The position numbers were made by a program, and so were the translations under genes. From Sandaracinaceae bacterium (GTDB lineage: Bacteria; Myxococcota_A; Polyangia; Polyangiales; Sandaracinaceae), in the NCBI GenBank assembly GCA_040218145.1, contig JAVJQK010000070.1, forward strand, positions 62,001 through 126,000: a stretch of DNA of 64,000 bases, given 5' to 3'. The notes below the pieces were generated by a model that was given only the letters and a program-made list of their open reading frames with translations, searched no databases and was not told the origin of the DNA. Shown one piece after another: positions 8,380 through 16,398 of this stretch; the stretch's first letter is position 1; each line of letters opens with the position of its first letter.

Positions 8380-9383
8380 ATGCGATATGAAGACTGCGTG
8401 CGCGGCCTCGCGGTAGCCTGGCTCACCTGCCTCTCTCTGTGCCCCGTCCGCGCCAGCGCGCAGGCGCCCCGAGAGGGGGGCGTGGTGTTCTCGTGGGTGC
8501 GGATGGACGGGGCGGAGAGCTGCCCGGGGCGCGCGGAGCTCGCGGCCGAGGTGCGGCGCCGGCTCGGCTACGACCCGTTCGAGGCGCCCTTCGGGCAGTC
8601 GCTCGAGGGCGTCGTCTCGCGCACCGACGTCGGCTGGTCGGTCACGCTCTACAACCGCAGCGCGACCGGCACGATGCTCGGCACCCGCGCGCTGGAGAGT
8701 GAGGAGCGCGCGTGCGCCGCGCTCGCGGAGGCGGTCACGCTCGCGATGGCGCTCGCGATCGATCCGGAGGCGGCGCTGCGGGCCCCGGAGCCTCGCCCCG
8801 ACCCGCCCCGGGAGGCCGAGCCGGAGCCGGAGCCCGAGGCGATCGAGCCGCCCCCGCCCGCTCCCGAGGAGGGCCACGAGCGGGCGCGGCTGTCCCTCGG
8901 CGCCGCGGGCTCCTACGACCTGGTGCCGGGGATCGCGGCGGGGGTCCGGCTCGGGGTCGACGGGCCCCTCGCCGACGCGCTGCGGTGGTACGGCGCGGTG
9001 CTCTTCTGGCCCGAGCAGATCGCGACGCGCGACGACGCCTCGTTCGGCATCGGGCTGACGACCTTCTCGCTCGGGCTCTGCGCGGGCGCGCAGCTCGACT
9101 GGTTTCGCTTCGACGGGTGCGCGTCGGTCGACGCGGGAGCGGCGCACGCCGTCGTCTACTCACCCGCCCCGCGCGCGCCCGGACAGCGCTTCTACATCGG
9201 CGCCACGGGGCTGGCGCGGCTCGAGGCGCGCCTCTTCGCGCCGGTCTGGCTCGGCGTGTTCGGGGCGTCGCCGTGCCGTTCATCGTGCACGCGTACCGGG
9301 TCCAGGGCCGCCCCGGCGTGGTGTTCCAGCCCAGCGCGGTCGCGCCCGTGGTCGGCGCCGAGCTCGCGGTGCGTTTTCGGTGA
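8380..9383 (+). CDS. Probable outer membrane protein, apparent 1-nt frameshift
   Basis: ATG 8380 follows GAAGGGGAA. The N-terminus is a signal peptide ending ASA-QAP. After a Pro/Glu-rich linker (about residues 147-165) comes a beta-barrel-like region with alternating hydrophobics (LSLGAAGSYDLVPGIAAGVRLGVDGPL, FSLGLCAGAQL). The frame is good up to the G run at 9262-9265. After that point, the sensible continuation (VAVPFIVHAYRVQG...VVGAELAVRF, a typical barrel end with terminal Phe-Arg) lies in the -1 frame and stops at 9383. One missing G in the homopolymer would restore a protein of about 334 residues. As written, the first frame runs on through the sigma factor gene, producing a 524-residue fusion that I regard as an artefact or mutation. 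The organisation resembles the exported protein at 25411. Confidence 0.7.
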
Positions 9384-9417
9384 AGGGGATCCCGTCTACC
9401 CTGCATACAGGGGGCAG

Positions 9418-9954
9418 GTGCCCGAGCACGAACCGCTGAACGTCCGGGAGATCCACGACCGCTACGTGGACTTCGTGTGGGCGAACCTCCATCGCATGGG
9501 GGTGCGCAGCGCGGACGTGCCGGATCTGCTGCAGGAGGTCTTCGTGGTCGTGCATCGCCGGCTCCACACGTTCGACGGCAGCGCGAAGATGTCGACGTGG
9601 CTCTTCGGGATCTGCACACGCGTCGCCGCGGGTCACCGTCGGCGCGCGCACGTGCGGCGCGAGGAGCCGGTCGAGGCGGTCCGCGAGGAGGCGCACCAGC
9701 AGACGCCGGAGGCGGCCGCCATCGCGCGCGACCAGGCCGCGCTGCTGCAGTCGCTCCTGGACACGCTCGACCCCGAGAAGCGCGCGGTGCTGGTGATGTT
9801 CGAGATCGAGGAGCTCACATGCGCCGAGATCGCCGACCAGCTCGGCGTCCCGGTCGGCACGGTCTACTCCCGCCTCCATCACGCGCGCGACGCGCTCAAG
9901 CGCGCCTGGACGCGGCACGAGCTGGCCGCGAGCCGCACCCGGGGGGCCGCATGA
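9418..9954 (+). CDS. ECF-type RNA polymerase sigma factor
   Basis: 178 residues. Sigma-70 region 2 is clear: DVPDLLQEVFVVVHRRL and STWLFGICTRVAAGHRRR. Region 4 is also clear: LDTLDPEKRAVLVMFEIEELTC, then the helix-turn-helix AEIADQLGVPVGTVYSRLHHARDALKRA. GTG 9418 is the only reasonable start, with AGGGGG just upstream at a short spacing. The reading frame is open upstream only because of the frameshifted outer membrane protein gene. Its stop overlaps the next gene's start by 4 nt (ATGA), so it is coupled to the one-TM protein at 9951. Known biology: ECF factors redirect RNA polymerase and are usually held by a co-encoded anti-sigma factor. The target genes are unknown. Confidence 0.88.
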   Translation: MPEHEPLNVREIHDRYVDFVWANLHRMGVRSADVPDLLQEVFVVVHRRLHTFDGSAKMSTWLFGICTRVAAGHRRRAHVRREEPVEAVREEAHQQTPEAAAIARDQAALLQSLLDTLDPEKRAVLVMFEIEELTCAEIADQLGVPVGTVYSRLHHARDALKRAWTRHELAASRTRGAA

Positions 9955-10733
9955 GCGCCGATCCGCCTCGCCTGCGCGAAGACCCCGCCAGCCCCAGCGG
10001 CCTGCGGGAGCTGCTGGCGCACGGCGAGCCGCCGCCCCGCCTCGGCGCCGCGACGAAGGCCGCCTCGGCCGCCGCCGTGGCGACGCTGGCGGGAGGCAGC
10101 GCGGCGGCCGCGAGCACCGCGACGGCGACGGCGGCGGGCACGAAGCTGTGGCTGCTTCTCGGCGGGCTCGCGGTGACGGGCCTCGTCGGCGGAGGCGTCG
10201 CGCTGGTCGCCGGGAGCCTGCCTGCGCGCGAGGCCCGACCGACCGAGACGCCGGCGGAGCCCGCGTCTGCGCGCGCCCGGAGCCTCCCCCTCCCCGAGAG
10301 CACCCTCCCCGAGAGCACCCTCCCCGCGGCCGAGGAGCCGGCTCCGAGACCGGACGACCCGGTCGAGGCGCCTCCCGCGCAGCGCGAGCGATCTCCCGCG
10401 CCGTCCCGCGCCCGTCAGCCAGCCGCCGAGAGACCGGCCCCGGAGCGAGCGGCCAGCGCGGGCGGGCTGCTCGTCGAGGCGTCGCTGCTCGAGCGCGCGC
10501 GCAGCCTGCTGGCGACCGACCCGGGCGCCGCGCTCGCCGCGACGGAGCGGCACCGACGCGAGCACCCCCGCGCACAGCTGGTGGCGGAGCGTGAGCTCAT
10601 CGCCATCGACGCGCTCCAGCGACTGCGGCGCTACGCCGAGGCCCGCCGCCGCGCGAGACGGATGATCGAGCGGGCCCCCGACGGCATCTACGCCGAGCGC
10701 GCGCGCGCCATCCTGCAAGGCCTCCCCGACTGA
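9951..10733 (+). CDS. One-TM protein coupled to ECF sigma factor, putative non-canonical anti-sigma
   Basis: 260 residues, starting at ATG 9951, which overlaps the sigma factor stop as ATGA. The N-terminal 45 residues are cytoplasmic-like and short (DPPRLREDPASPSGLRELL). An Ala-rich stretch and a TM helix (LWLLLGGLAVTGLVGGGVALVA, about 64-86) follow. Next is a long Pro/Glu/Ala-rich periplasmic spacer containing two tandem PESTL units. The C-terminal part has TPR-like helices (EASLLERARSLLATDPGAALAATERHRR, AIDALQRLRRYAEARRRARRMI). There is no zinc-finger anti-sigma motif (HxxxCxxC). An anti-sigma role is inferred only from coupling and topology. Related pairs are common in myxobacteria. It ends 2 bp before the convergent kinase stop. 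Confidence 0.78.
   Translation: MSADPPRLREDPASPSGLRELLAHGEPPPRLGAATKAASAAAVATLAGGSAAAASTATATAAGTKLWLLLGGLAVTGLVGGGVALVAGSLPAREARPTETPAEPASARARSLPLPESTLPESTLPAAEEPAPRPDDPVEAPPAQRERSPAPSRARQPAAERPAPERAASAGGLLVEASLLERARSLLATDPGAALAATERHRREHPRAQLVAERELIAIDALQRLRRYAEARRRARRMIERAPDGIYAERARAILQGLPD
10292..10321. repeat. Two tandem 15-bp units inside the one-TM protein gene
   Basis: The unit CCCCGAGAGCACCCT occurs twice in perfect tandem and encodes the repeated peptide PESTL in the periplasmic spacer. The in-frame length of 15 bp means copy-number changes would not break the gene. Confidence 0.8.
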
Positions 10734-10735
10734 GC

Positions 10736-12484
10736 TCAGTTGGCCCAGGGGTTGTCGAGGTCCGGCGCGTAGACGTCGGGGTGCGTCGGGCCGCTCGTCG
10801 GGGGCGGCAGCGGGCGCACGACGGGCGCCTCGGGGCGCGTACTCGGCGGCGCAGGACGCTGGGGCCGGGGCGAATCCGCGGCCGGCTCCGGCGCGACCGG
10901 CTCGAGGTGCAGGAGCAGCTCCTCCTGGCCGCTCATCACGGTCACCGCGCGCGTCTCGTACTGGTCGAGCGACACCTCGATCCGCCAGCGCTCACCGTCC
11001 GGGATGTGGAGAGGGATCGGCGTGTCGCCGAGATCGACGCCGTCCAGCCGCACGCGCGCCCCGGACGGGTCGGTGCGCAGCAGGAGCGGAGCGGGGGCCG
11101 CCGCCGGCGCGACGGTCGTCGGCTCGACGCTCGCCGGCTCGACGGCGGGCTCCTCGACCGGAGGCTCGGGCGTGGTCTCGGGGGGCGCGGCCTGAACGGG
11201 CTCGAGGGGCGCGGGCTCGCCGTCGATCCGTGGCCAGACCACCACCGCGGCCGCGACGGAGACGCCGACGACCAGCAGCGCGCCGACCGCGAGCGCCACC
11301 TTCAGCGCGCCCCCGGAGCGCGAGGGCGCCGGCTCGTGGTGGGCCGACCCGTGTGGGTCGTGCGACGCGTGCTCGGGCGAACCGTGGTGGTGCGGCGGCG
11401 GCTCGAGGTCGGGCGCAGAGAAGCGGACCGTGCGCTGATAGGTGCCGGTCGACGCGGGCGCGTCCGGCTGCGAGCCCGGCTGCGACGCCTCCGTGGAGGA
11501 CACGCCGGGCTGGCTCGAGAGCTCCGGCTGGCTGCTGGAGCTGCCGCCGCGGGAGAGCGCCGAGCCGAGGTACGAGCCGCTGTTCGACGCGCCCGCCTCG
11601 GCCTCGCAGCCGCGGAGCCCGCCCATCACCTCGTCCATGCTCTGGAAGCGCGCCGCGGGGTCCTTCTCGAGGCAACGCATCACCACCGCCTCGAGCAGCG
11701 GCCCGGCCGTGCAGTCGGGGCGGCTGCTGCGCAGCGGGGGCGGCGGCGTGTTCACGTGCGCGTTCATCGCCTCGTAGGCGCTGCCCGCCGCGAAGGGCGG
11801 CGCGCCCGTCAACATGTGATACAGCACTGCACCGAACGCGTAGATGTCGGTGCGCGCGTCCACGGGAGCGGCCTTGACCTGCTCCGGCGCCATGTAGCGA
11901 GGGGAGCCCATCATCACGCCGCTCTGGGTGAGGCCGAGGTTCTCGCCGCCCTCTCCGAGCACTTTCACGAGCCCGAAGTCGAGCACCTTCACGAAGAGCG
12001 GGTCGCCGCCGCGCGGCGCGAACATGACGTTGCCCGGCTTCAGATCGCGGTGCACCAGGCCCTGCGCGTGCGCGTCCCGGAGCGAGCTGACCACCTGCAG
12101 CCCGACGTGGATCGCCTCGGCCGGAGAGAGCGGGCCGAGCTTGCGGAGGCGCTTGTTGAGCGTGCCTCCGTCGAGGTGCTCCATCGCGATGAAGTAGAGG
12201 CCGTCGTCGGTCTTGCCGTAGTCGTGGACGACGATGGTGTTCGGGTGCGCGAGCTTCGCCGCGGCCGAGGCCTCGAGGAAGAAGCGCTGGCCGAAGCTGG
12301 CCGAGGCGTTGGGCGTCTTCTGGATCTCGAGGATCTTCAGCGCCACCACGCGCCCGAGCGGGCGCTGCTCGGCCTTGTAGACCACGCCCATGCCGCCCGC
12401 GGCCAGCCGCTCGAGGATGGCGTATCGCCCCTCGATCACGCGGCCGATCAGCCCGTCTTCGCTCTCCGGCGCGGCTTGGCTCAT
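10736..12484 (-). CDS. Eukaryotic-like Ser/Thr protein kinase with TM helix and PEGA domain
   Basis: 582 residues from ATG 12484; a longer frame upstream lacks kinase-like sequence. Residues of about 21-285 are a complete Hanks kinase domain: glycine loop LAAGGMGVVYKA, invariant Lys50 (VALKIL), catalytic HRDLKPGN, DFGLVK, the APE motif (MAPEQVK) and a late Arg (DPAARF). A Ser/Pro/His-rich juxtamembrane region follows. Then comes one TM helix (LKVALAVGALLVVGVSVAAAVVV), a Pro/Glu spacer and a PEGA domain (LLLRTDPSGARVRLDGVDLG...LLHLEP) outside the membrane. The tail is Pro-rich and ends NPWAN. This is the usual one-TM sensory kinase of myxobacteria; substrates are unknown. It is convergent with the sigma/anti-sigma pair. 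Confidence 0.92.
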   Translation of the reverse strand: MSQAAPESEDGLIGRVIEGRYAILERLAAGGMGVVYKAEQRPLGRVVALKILEIQKTPNASASFGQRFFLEASAAAKLAHPNTIVVHDYGKTDDGLYFIAMEHLDGGTLNKRLRKLGPLSPAEAIHVGLQVVSSLRDAHAQGLVHRDLKPGNVMFAPRGGDPLFVKVLDFGLVKVLGEGGENLGLTQSGVMMGSPRYMAPEQVKAAPVDARTDIYAFGAVLYHMLTGAPPFAAGSAYEAMNAHVNTPPPPLRSSRPDCTAGPLLEAVVMRCLEKDPAARFQSMDEVMGGLRGCEAEAGASNSGSYLGSALSRGGSSSSQPELSSQPGVSSTEASQPGSQPDAPASTGTYQRTVRFSAPDLEPPPHHHGSPEHASHDPHGSAHHEPAPSRSGGALKVALAVGALLVVGVSVAAAVVVWPRIDGEPAPLEPVQAAPPETTPEPPVEEPAVEPASVEPTTVAPAAAPAPLLLRTDPSGARVRLDGVDLGDTPIPLHIPDGERWRIEVSLDQYETRAVTVMSGQEELLLHLEPVAPEPAADSPRPQRPAPPSTRPEAPVVRPLPPPTSGPTHPDVYAPDLDNPWAN

Positions 12485-12648
12485 GCGATCTTCGGCCCCT
12501 CCCGAACGCCGCCAGGGTAGCACGTCGCGGACGGGGCGCGATGCGACCCGCGCGCGGGCGTGGTCGCTCCCTGCCACAGCCGATCTCTCCGATCGTCCCG
12601 GAACCATCCGACGGCACTGGATCTGCTTGGTGGAGGTCCGGAGGCGCG

Positions 12649-13776
12649 ATGGAAGCACACGGGAGGGACTTCGAGCAGACGACGTGTCCGGGCAGCCCGG
12701 ACGCGAAGCGGAGGCTGCAATCCGGCGCTCGCCGCAAGGTCGGCGCGGTGGATCTCGCGGTCGCGGCGCGCGCGAGCGGCGCGCCGCTGGCCCCGGGCGC
12801 CGCGCGCCTGACCCCGCGCGTGGAGGCCGCGCGCGCCTACGCCAAGGGAGAGGTGGAGATCTTCGAGCGCAGCTGGGATCCGCAGAGCGGCGCCAGCATC
12901 TCGCGCGTGGAGCGCTGGCGGCCCGGCGCCGCGGGGCGCTACGACCTCGTCGAGGCCCTCCCCTGCCATGACTCCGACGTGGAGGTCACCGTGCTCGGGC
13001 CGTCCTCTCGCGCCGCGCGCCCGCTCCGCACGCGGCAGCACGCGGACTGGCTGCGCGTGGACCCGCAGACGCGCTGCGCGCTCCACCCGGCGCGCGGCTG
13101 GCAGGCGACCATCCGCGCCCTGGACCCGGTCGGCGCGAGCCGGCTGCCGCGCGAGCTGATCCACGAGCTCGGCCCGACCCCGCTCGGCTTCACGCTGCGC
13201 CTGTCGCTCGCGTCGAGCCCGGGCGCCCGCCAGGACCAGCTCCTCTGGTTGACCGACGTGGTGGCGCGGCTGGCGGCCGACGCGCGCGTGGTGTGGGTCC
13301 CCTTCGTCGACCGCTGGGTCCCCGCGTCCGAGTGGCGCGAGCTGGCCGCGCGCGCCCGCGCCCACCCGCGCACGCTGCTCGGCCTGTGGACCCGCGTGGT
13401 GCGCAGCGCGGACCGATGGCACACGCGCGGGCTCTCGCGCTGGATGTTGCCGGAGCTCTCCGTCGAGGCCGCCCTCCCCGCCGCGACGAGCGTCATGCGC
13501 GCCTGGATGCTGCGGCTGCTCGAGCACGACGACGCGCGCCGCGAGGGCGGGCACGGCCCGGAGGCGCCCGCGCTCTTCGATCACCGCTTCCGGCTCTACG
13601 ACCCGTCGTGCCCCACGCCGCGCCCGCTCGCGCTGCGGCAGCTGGCGTCGAGCTTCCGCGCCGACCCCTTCGGCACCGAGGGCGCCTGGCGGGTCCGCGT
13701 GATCCCCCCCGTCGACCCGGCGCTCGCCAGCCGCTGGGGCACGGTTCACGTCGAGCGCGCCCGAGCAGGCTGCTGA
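12649..13776 (+). CDS. Conserved-looking protein of unknown function
   Basis: 375 residues from ATG 12649, preceded by GGAGG at 4 nt. No signal peptide or TM helix is seen, so it is probably cytoplasmic. Recognisable blocks include EVEIFERSWDPQSGASISRVERWRP, LGFTLRLSLASSPGARQDQLLWLTDVVARL, WVPFVDRWVPASEWRELAARARAHPRTLLGLWTRV and a C-terminal FGTEGAWRVRVIPP. The composition is even and codon use is normal for the window, so it is a real gene, but I do not recognise the family. It is divergent from the Ser/Thr kinase with 164 bp between them. The stop codon lies inside a strong hairpin. Confidence 0.68.
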   Translation: MEAHGRDFEQTTCPGSPDAKRRLQSGARRKVGAVDLAVAARASGAPLAPGAARLTPRVEAARAYAKGEVEIFERSWDPQSGASISRVERWRPGAAGRYDLVEALPCHDSDVEVTVLGPSSRAARPLRTRQHADWLRVDPQTRCALHPARGWQATIRALDPVGASRLPRELIHELGPTPLGFTLRLSLASSPGARQDQLLWLTDVVARLAADARVVWVPFVDRWVPASEWRELAARARAHPRTLLGLWTRVVRSADRWHTRGLSRWMLPELSVEAALPAATSVMRAWMLRLLEHDDARREGGHGPEAPALFDHRFRLYDPSCPTPRPLALRQLASSFRADPFGTEGAWRVRVIPPVDPALASRWGTVHVERARAGC

Positions 13777-13790
13777 CGAGCAGCCTGCTC
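13763..13790 (+). terminator. Perfect 12-bp hairpin overlapping the stop codon
   Basis: GAGCAGGCTGCT, loop GACG, then AGCAGCCTGCTC: 12 perfect pairs, with the TGA stop of the preceding gene reaching into the loop. No U-tract follows, only repeats of the hexamer TGCCCG/TGCCCT. It lies between convergent genes and probably terminates or stabilises both transcripts. Confidence 0.5.
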
Positions 13791-13853
13791 ACCTTGCCCG
13801 TGCCCGTGCCCTTGCCCGCGGGTTCGGTCACCACGCGCCGCGGAGGAGCGCGC

Positions 13854-14819
13854 TCACCCCCGCAAGAGGAACGCGCGGTGCACGGCGCGGTTGCGGTAGT
13901 CGACGGGCACGGTGCGCTCGGTGATCTCCTCGATCTCCGAGAACGGCAGCCCCTCGAGTCGCGGCTCGAAGCGCTGGTGGTTCGTCGAGAAGAGCAGCGT
14001 GCCCCCCTCGCTCAGGCGCCGACGCAGGGTGGTCAGCAGCGTCGGGTGATCCCGCTGGATGTCGAAGTCGCCCCGGCCGAAGACGGTGGAGAAGGAGGGC
14101 GGGTCGACGAGGATCAGGTCGAAGCGGAGGTCGAGCCGGGAGGCCTCGGCGAGCCAGTCGTGCACGTCGGTGGCGACGAAGCGGTGCGCTGGGCCCTCGA
14201 GCCCGTTGAGCGCGAGGTTGTCCTCGGCCCACGCCGTGTAGCGCTCGGAGCGGTCCACGGAGATGGTCTCGCTCGCCCCGCCGTGCGCCGCCCAGCAGGT
14301 GAACGTGCCCGTGTAGGAGAAGAGGTTGAGCACCCGCTTGCCCGCGCTCTGTGCGCCGAACCAGCGCCGCGTGTCGCGGTGGTCGGCGAAGAGCCCCGTG
14401 TCGACGAAGTCGTCGAGGTTCACCCAGAAGCGCAGGTCCCGCTCGCGCACCTGCATGAGCCGGCCGCCGTCGCCGAGCCGGCGGTAGCGCGCGCCCTCGC
14501 TGGGGCGGGTCCGGCGCTGCTTGGCGTGCACGCGGTCGTCGGGCAGCGAGAGCGCCTCCGCCGCCGCGCGCCCGAGGCTGCCCGCGTAGTCGTCCACGCC
14601 CTCGGTCTGCGTGCGCTCGTACTCGGCCACGACGAGGTGCCCCTCGTACCAGTCGCAGACCGCGCGCACCTCCGGGATGTCCCAGTCGTAGAGGCGAAAC
14701 GCGCCCACCCCCTCGCGCTCGAACGCCTTGGCGAGCTTGCGATGGTTCTTCTTCACGCGGTTCGCGAACATCTGCGCGTGACGTGCGACGGCCTCGGGAT
14801 CCACCCGCCGGTGTTGCAT
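13854..14819 (-). CDS. Class I SAM-dependent rRNA methyltransferase, RlmK/RlmI-like
   Basis: 321 residues. The N-terminus (ANRVKKNHRKLAKAFEREGVGAFRLYDWDIPEVRAV) is like the linker that begins the RlmK half of RlmKL (m7G2069 methylase of 23S rRNA). The Rossmann domain follows: RVLNLFSYTGTFTCWAAHGGA (SAM motif I), ISVDRSERYTAWAEDNLALNGL, and the catalytic-region motif LILVDPPSFS. The family methylates guanine N7 or cytosine C5 in 23S rRNA. It lacks the RlmL half, so it corresponds to a stand-alone RlmK-type enzyme. It is divergent from the kinase-phosphatase gene with only 32 bp between the two start codons. Which rRNA base it modifies cannot be read from the sequence. Confidence 0.85.
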   Translation of the reverse strand: MQHRRVDPEAVARHAQMFANRVKKNHRKLAKAFEREGVGAFRLYDWDIPEVRAVCDWYEGHLVVAEYERTQTEGVDDYAGSLGRAAAEALSLPDDRVHAKQRRTRPSEGARYRRLGDGGRLMQVRERDLRFWVNLDDFVDTGLFADHRDTRRWFGAQSAGKRVLNLFSYTGTFTCWAAHGGASETISVDRSERYTAWAEDNLALNGLEGPAHRFVATDVHDWLAEASRLDLRFDLILVDPPSFSTVFGRGDFDIQRDHPTLLTTLRRRLSEGGTLLFSTNHQRFEPRLEGLPFSEIEEITERTVPVDYRNRAVHRAFLLRG

Positions 14820-14851
14820 CAGCCGGCCCCGAGACGCAAACCACGGTCCCC

Positions 14852-16120
14852 ATGACGCGCCTGAGCATCCCGGACCCGTCGCTCGTCGTGCTGGTCGGCG
14901 CGACCGGCAGCGGCAAGTCCAGCTTCGCCGCGAAGCACTTCGCCCCGACGGAGGTGATCGCCTCCGATCGCATGCGCGCGCTCATCTGCGACGACGAGAA
15001 CGACCAGTCGGTGAGCGCGGACGCCTTCGAGATGGTGCACCGCCTCGCCGAGATGCGCCTCGCGCACGCGCGCATGACGGTGATCGACGCGACGAGCCTC
15101 GAGGTCCGCGCCCGCCAGCCGCTCCGCGCGATCGCCAAGCGGCAGCACCTGCCGTGCGTGGTCATCGCGCTCGACGTGTCCCTCCCCAGCCTGATCGCGC
15201 GGCACGCGGCGCGCGGAGACCGCCCCTTCTCCGAGGTGGTGGTCGAGGAGCACCACGGCCAGCTCCAGCGCACGCTCGCGTCGCTCTCGCAGGAGGGGTT
15301 CCGGGAGATCCACGTCCTGGCCGAGGACGAGATCGACTCCGTGGAGATCGTCCGGGAGAAGCTCGCCCCCGAGCGGCGCGAAGAGCGCGGGCCCTTCGAC
15401 GTGATCGGCGACGTGCACGGCTGCGCGGAGGAGCTGCGCGAGCTGCTCGAGACGCTCGGGTACGCCCCCGACGTCGACGGCGCCTACCGTCACCCCGCCG
15501 GCCGCCGCGTGATCTTCGTCGGCGACCTCGTCGACCGCGGGCCCGACGTCGCGGGCTGCCTGCGCATCGCGATGGACATGGTCGACGCCGGCGCCGCGCT
15601 CTGTGTGCAGGGCAACCACGAGGCCAAGATCCTGCGCTGGCTCCAGGGCAAGAACATTAAGCCGAGCCACGGCGCCGACGCGTCGATCGCGTCGCTCGAG
15701 CAGCAGCCGGCCGCCTTCCGGGAGCGCGCGCGCGAGTTCATCGACGGGCTCCGTCCTCACTACGTGCTCGACGGCGGCGGCCTCGTGGTGGCCCACGCGG
15801 GGCTGAAGGAGTCGATGCACGGGCGCGTGGGCGGCAAGGTGCGCGCGTTCTGCCTCTACGGCGACACCAACGGCGAGACCGACGACGAGGGCCTGCCCGT
15901 CCGGCTCGACTGGGCGCAGGACTACGAGGGCCGCGCGGCCGTGATCTACGGCCACACCCCGGTCCGGGAGACGCGGTGGGTGAACGGGACGATCTGCCTC
16001 GACACCGGCTGCGTGTTCGGCGGGAAGCTCACCGCGCTGCGCTGGCCGGAGCGCGAGCTGGTCTCAGTCGCGGCGAAGCGCGTCCACTATCGGCCGCCGA
16101 GGCCGCTCGAAGAGCGCTGA
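14852..16120 (+). CDS. Pnkp-type polynucleotide kinase-phosphatase without ligase domain
   Basis: 422 residues from ATG 14852. The kinase domain has P-loop GATGSGKSS (16-24) and a downstream VIDATSLEVRARQPL block. The metallophosphoesterase domain has GDVHGC (186-191), GDLVDRGPD (224-232), GNHEAKILRWLQGK (254-267) and a conserved end, YGHTPVRETRWVNGTI with DTGCVFGGKLTALRWPEREL. These blocks match the kinase and phosphatase modules of bacterial Pnkp, which heals broken RNA ends (5' phosphorylation, 2',3'-phosphate removal). Typical Pnkp is about 850 residues and ends in an adenylyltransferase/ligase domain; that domain is absent and the next open stretch is noncoding. No Hen1 is nearby. It probably heals RNA or DNA ends for a ligase encoded elsewhere. 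Confidence 0.86.
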   Translation: MTRLSIPDPSLVVLVGATGSGKSSFAAKHFAPTEVIASDRMRALICDDENDQSVSADAFEMVHRLAEMRLAHARMTVIDATSLEVRARQPLRAIAKRQHLPCVVIALDVSLPSLIARHAARGDRPFSEVVVEEHHGQLQRTLASLSQEGFREIHVLAEDEIDSVEIVREKLAPERREERGPFDVIGDVHGCAEELRELLETLGYAPDVDGAYRHPAGRRVIFVGDLVDRGPDVAGCLRIAMDMVDAGAALCVQGNHEAKILRWLQGKNIKPSHGADASIASLEQQPAAFRERAREFIDGLRPHYVLDGGGLVVAHAGLKESMHGRVGGKVRAFCLYGDTNGETDDEGLPVRLDWAQDYEGRAAVIYGHTPVRETRWVNGTICLDTGCVFGGKLTALRWPERELVSVAAKRVHYRPPRPLEER

Positions 16121-16274
16121 GACGCGCTCCGCGTGCAGCCGGGCTGCCATTTTGTCCGGCCTCGGAGGCCTCCTCGCCGACCTGTCACCTGCGTGTCGCC
16201 GCGACACGGCGTGAGGTCGAAGAACGGGGGGACGAGAGGGGTGGCACGGGCGCTGCAAACTCCCAGACCGTGCC

Positions 16275-16371
16275 TGATCACGAGGAGCGAGCCTCCCCCT
16301 CCGATCCCACTCCAACACATCTCATCACACTCCACATCCAAGCTCGACACACACCTCGCTCCTCGTGGTCG
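16275..16371. repeat. Inverted repeat in intergenic space
   Basis: The 278-bp gap after the Pnkp gene holds no credible gene. It contains a perfect 13-bp inverted repeat, CACGAGGAGCGAG at 16279-16291 and CTCGCTCCTCGTG at 16355-16367, extended by further pairs on the outside to about 17 bp and separated by 63 bp of A/C-rich sequence. It could be a terminator for one or both convergent genes or a mobile-element remnant. The arm CTCGCTCCTCGT also occurs in the left half of the element at 59478-59634. Confidence 0.5.
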
Positions 16372-16398
16372 GGCCGCTTCTCTGCGATGCGCTGATGC

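Noticed and set aside
8323-9954. Real fusion of outer membrane protein and sigma factor
   Set aside because: The barrel end continues sensibly in another frame from the G run and has its own stop at 9383; the sigma factor has its own GTG start.
16087-16350. 87-residue minus-strand ORF in the gap after the Pnkp gene
   Set aside because: It has no ribosome binding site and a composition unlike the coding sequences here, and it lies over an inverted repeat.
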